From Roseibium denhamense (GTDB taxonomy: Bacteria; Pseudomonadota; Alphaproteobacteria; Rhizobiales; Stappiaceae): 59,299 bases of DNA. Where the stretch lies: positions 1 through 59,299 of the forward strand of contig NZ_SMLZ01000088.1 in NCBI RefSeq assembly GCF_009711415.1, written 5' to 3'. The notes beneath the pieces were generated by a model. The model had not been told where the DNA came from. It ran no database searches and saw only the letters and a program-made list of their open reading frames with translations. The position numbers were made by a program, and so were the translations under genes. Positions within the stretch are counted from its first letter, which is position 1; each line of letters starts with the position of its first letter. This document shows, piece by piece, positions 58,713-59,299 of the stretch.

Positions 58713-58896
58713 ATTGGTTTCACACGTCAAATCTGGACTAGCATAAACCCATGCGGAAGCACCAATGATCTCCGTCAAAATACGTATTTCAGCGGGCTGG
58801 CGGCGTATCTTCAAAAAGCTTCACGCCAGCCCGCGCCGGATCGCGTCCTTTATGTCCACTGCAAACGCACTCGATTAATGGCAGTTGCAACACAAG

Positions 58897-59291
58897 TCAT
58901 CCAACCACCCGGTGGCCGCGCCCGCGCATGCAATTCATGACGATGTCCTTGCGCTCGCCATGAGCCTTGATGGCGCCGCCACCCGCTCCCAGGGCCCCGC
59001 CAACGAGTGCCCCCGCAATGGCTCCGCCCGGCGCAGTATTGTCTTCAGCTTCCACGGCACCGACAACTCCGCCAAGCGCAGCCCCGGCCAAGGCAGCCAT
59101 TTTCGTTTCATCGTTCATCAAGGAACGCTGCTCGGCGAGCTGTTTGCATTGGCCCAGATCGTGCTCATACGCATATCCCTGGGCCCGTCCACAATAGGTC
59201 TGTAATTCGATCCCGTCTGACCGCATGCGGCCAGGCCAGACAAACAGCCGGCGCAAATAAGAACGGCCGACGCCTTCACAAAATTTCTCAC
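58897..59291 (-). pseudogene. Glycine-zipper lipoprotein, frame broken by a missing base
   Basis: A GTG at 59291 opens a lipoprotein signal (RNFVKASAVLICAGCLSGL followed by the lipobox cysteine in LAAC) and GQTGSNYRPIVDGP. The frame then stops early, while another frame continues QGYAYEHDLGQCKQLAEQR and a Gly/Ala-rich double zipper (AALAGAALGGVVGAVE, then IAGALVGGALGAGGGA) to the stop at 58897. Adding one G or C in the GGGCCC at 59181-59186 joins them into about 131 residues. It would be an outer-membrane or periplasmic lipoprotein of unknown role. The start lies close to the window edge and could be farther upstream. Confidence 0.8.
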
Positions 59292-59299
59292 ATCCAAAC

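Overview
The window looks like chromosomal core DNA of an alphaproteobacterium of the Hyphomicrobiales (Rhizobiales). A marine Stappiaceae-type genome (Roseibium/Labrenzia/Stappia) is my best guess, based on gene order and protein style; I could run no search. Typical marks are the block M23 peptidase / clpB / DUF4167 / prmC / prfA / ptsP / lysC, the heme block hemC-hemD-mitofilin-like-hemY, an ethylmalonyl-CoA pathway enzyme and a leucine (liu/mcc) operon. Base composition is fairly uniform and moderately GC-rich. The exception is an AT-rich gap beside a tRNA-Thr gene near 52.3-52.6 kb.

Layout. 0-12 kb: a non-coding stretch with several hairpins, an M23 murein peptidase, then a long leftward block for protein quality control (clpB), translation termination (prmC-prfA), nitrogen PTS (ptsP) and aspartate-family amino-acid synthesis (lysC). 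12-21 kb: ubiG with an alpha/beta hydrolase, a phasin-like protein, then leftward housekeeping genes (DUF1178, Nit-type amidase, glutaredoxin, ComF, Flp pilin, MutT, ArgJ, parvulin). 21-30 kb: secA, a GtrB-GtrA-GT39 membrane glycosylation cassette, a divergent class III cyclase, an alpha/beta hydrolase and a ferredoxin-reductase-type flavoprotein. 30-41 kb: a chemoreceptor, an EamA transporter, BrkB/YihY, a probable (2S)-methylsuccinyl-CoA dehydrogenase, small membrane or secreted proteins, infC (with an ATT start), an oxidoreductase and PPK2. 41.5-50.4 kb: a tightly packed leucine/isovalerate degradation operon led by a TetR regulator with a palindromic operator: mccB, ASCH protein, Asp-nucleophile hydrolase, mccA, acyl-CoA ligase, HMG-CoA lyase, methylglutaconyl-CoA hydratase. 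50.4-59.3 kb: a membrane protein, a tandem-receiver response regulator, tRNA-Thr(CGT) with a decayed 5' copy, and the leftward hemC-hemD-mitofilin-hemY block with a glycine-zipper lipoprotein upstream.

The most striking sequence-level observation is a set of five frame breaks, each fixed by a one- or two-base change, most of them in short G/C runs: secA, ppk2, a secreted protein, the mitofilin-like protein and the lipoprotein. Because secA is essential, sequencing or assembly indels are the likeliest cause, and any ORF-only annotation of this window will truncate these genes. I found no CRISPR array, insertion sequence, integrase or prophage. The biologically most interesting items are the liu operon with its two unexpected inserted genes, the cyclase with substituted catalytic residues, and the glycosylation cassette.
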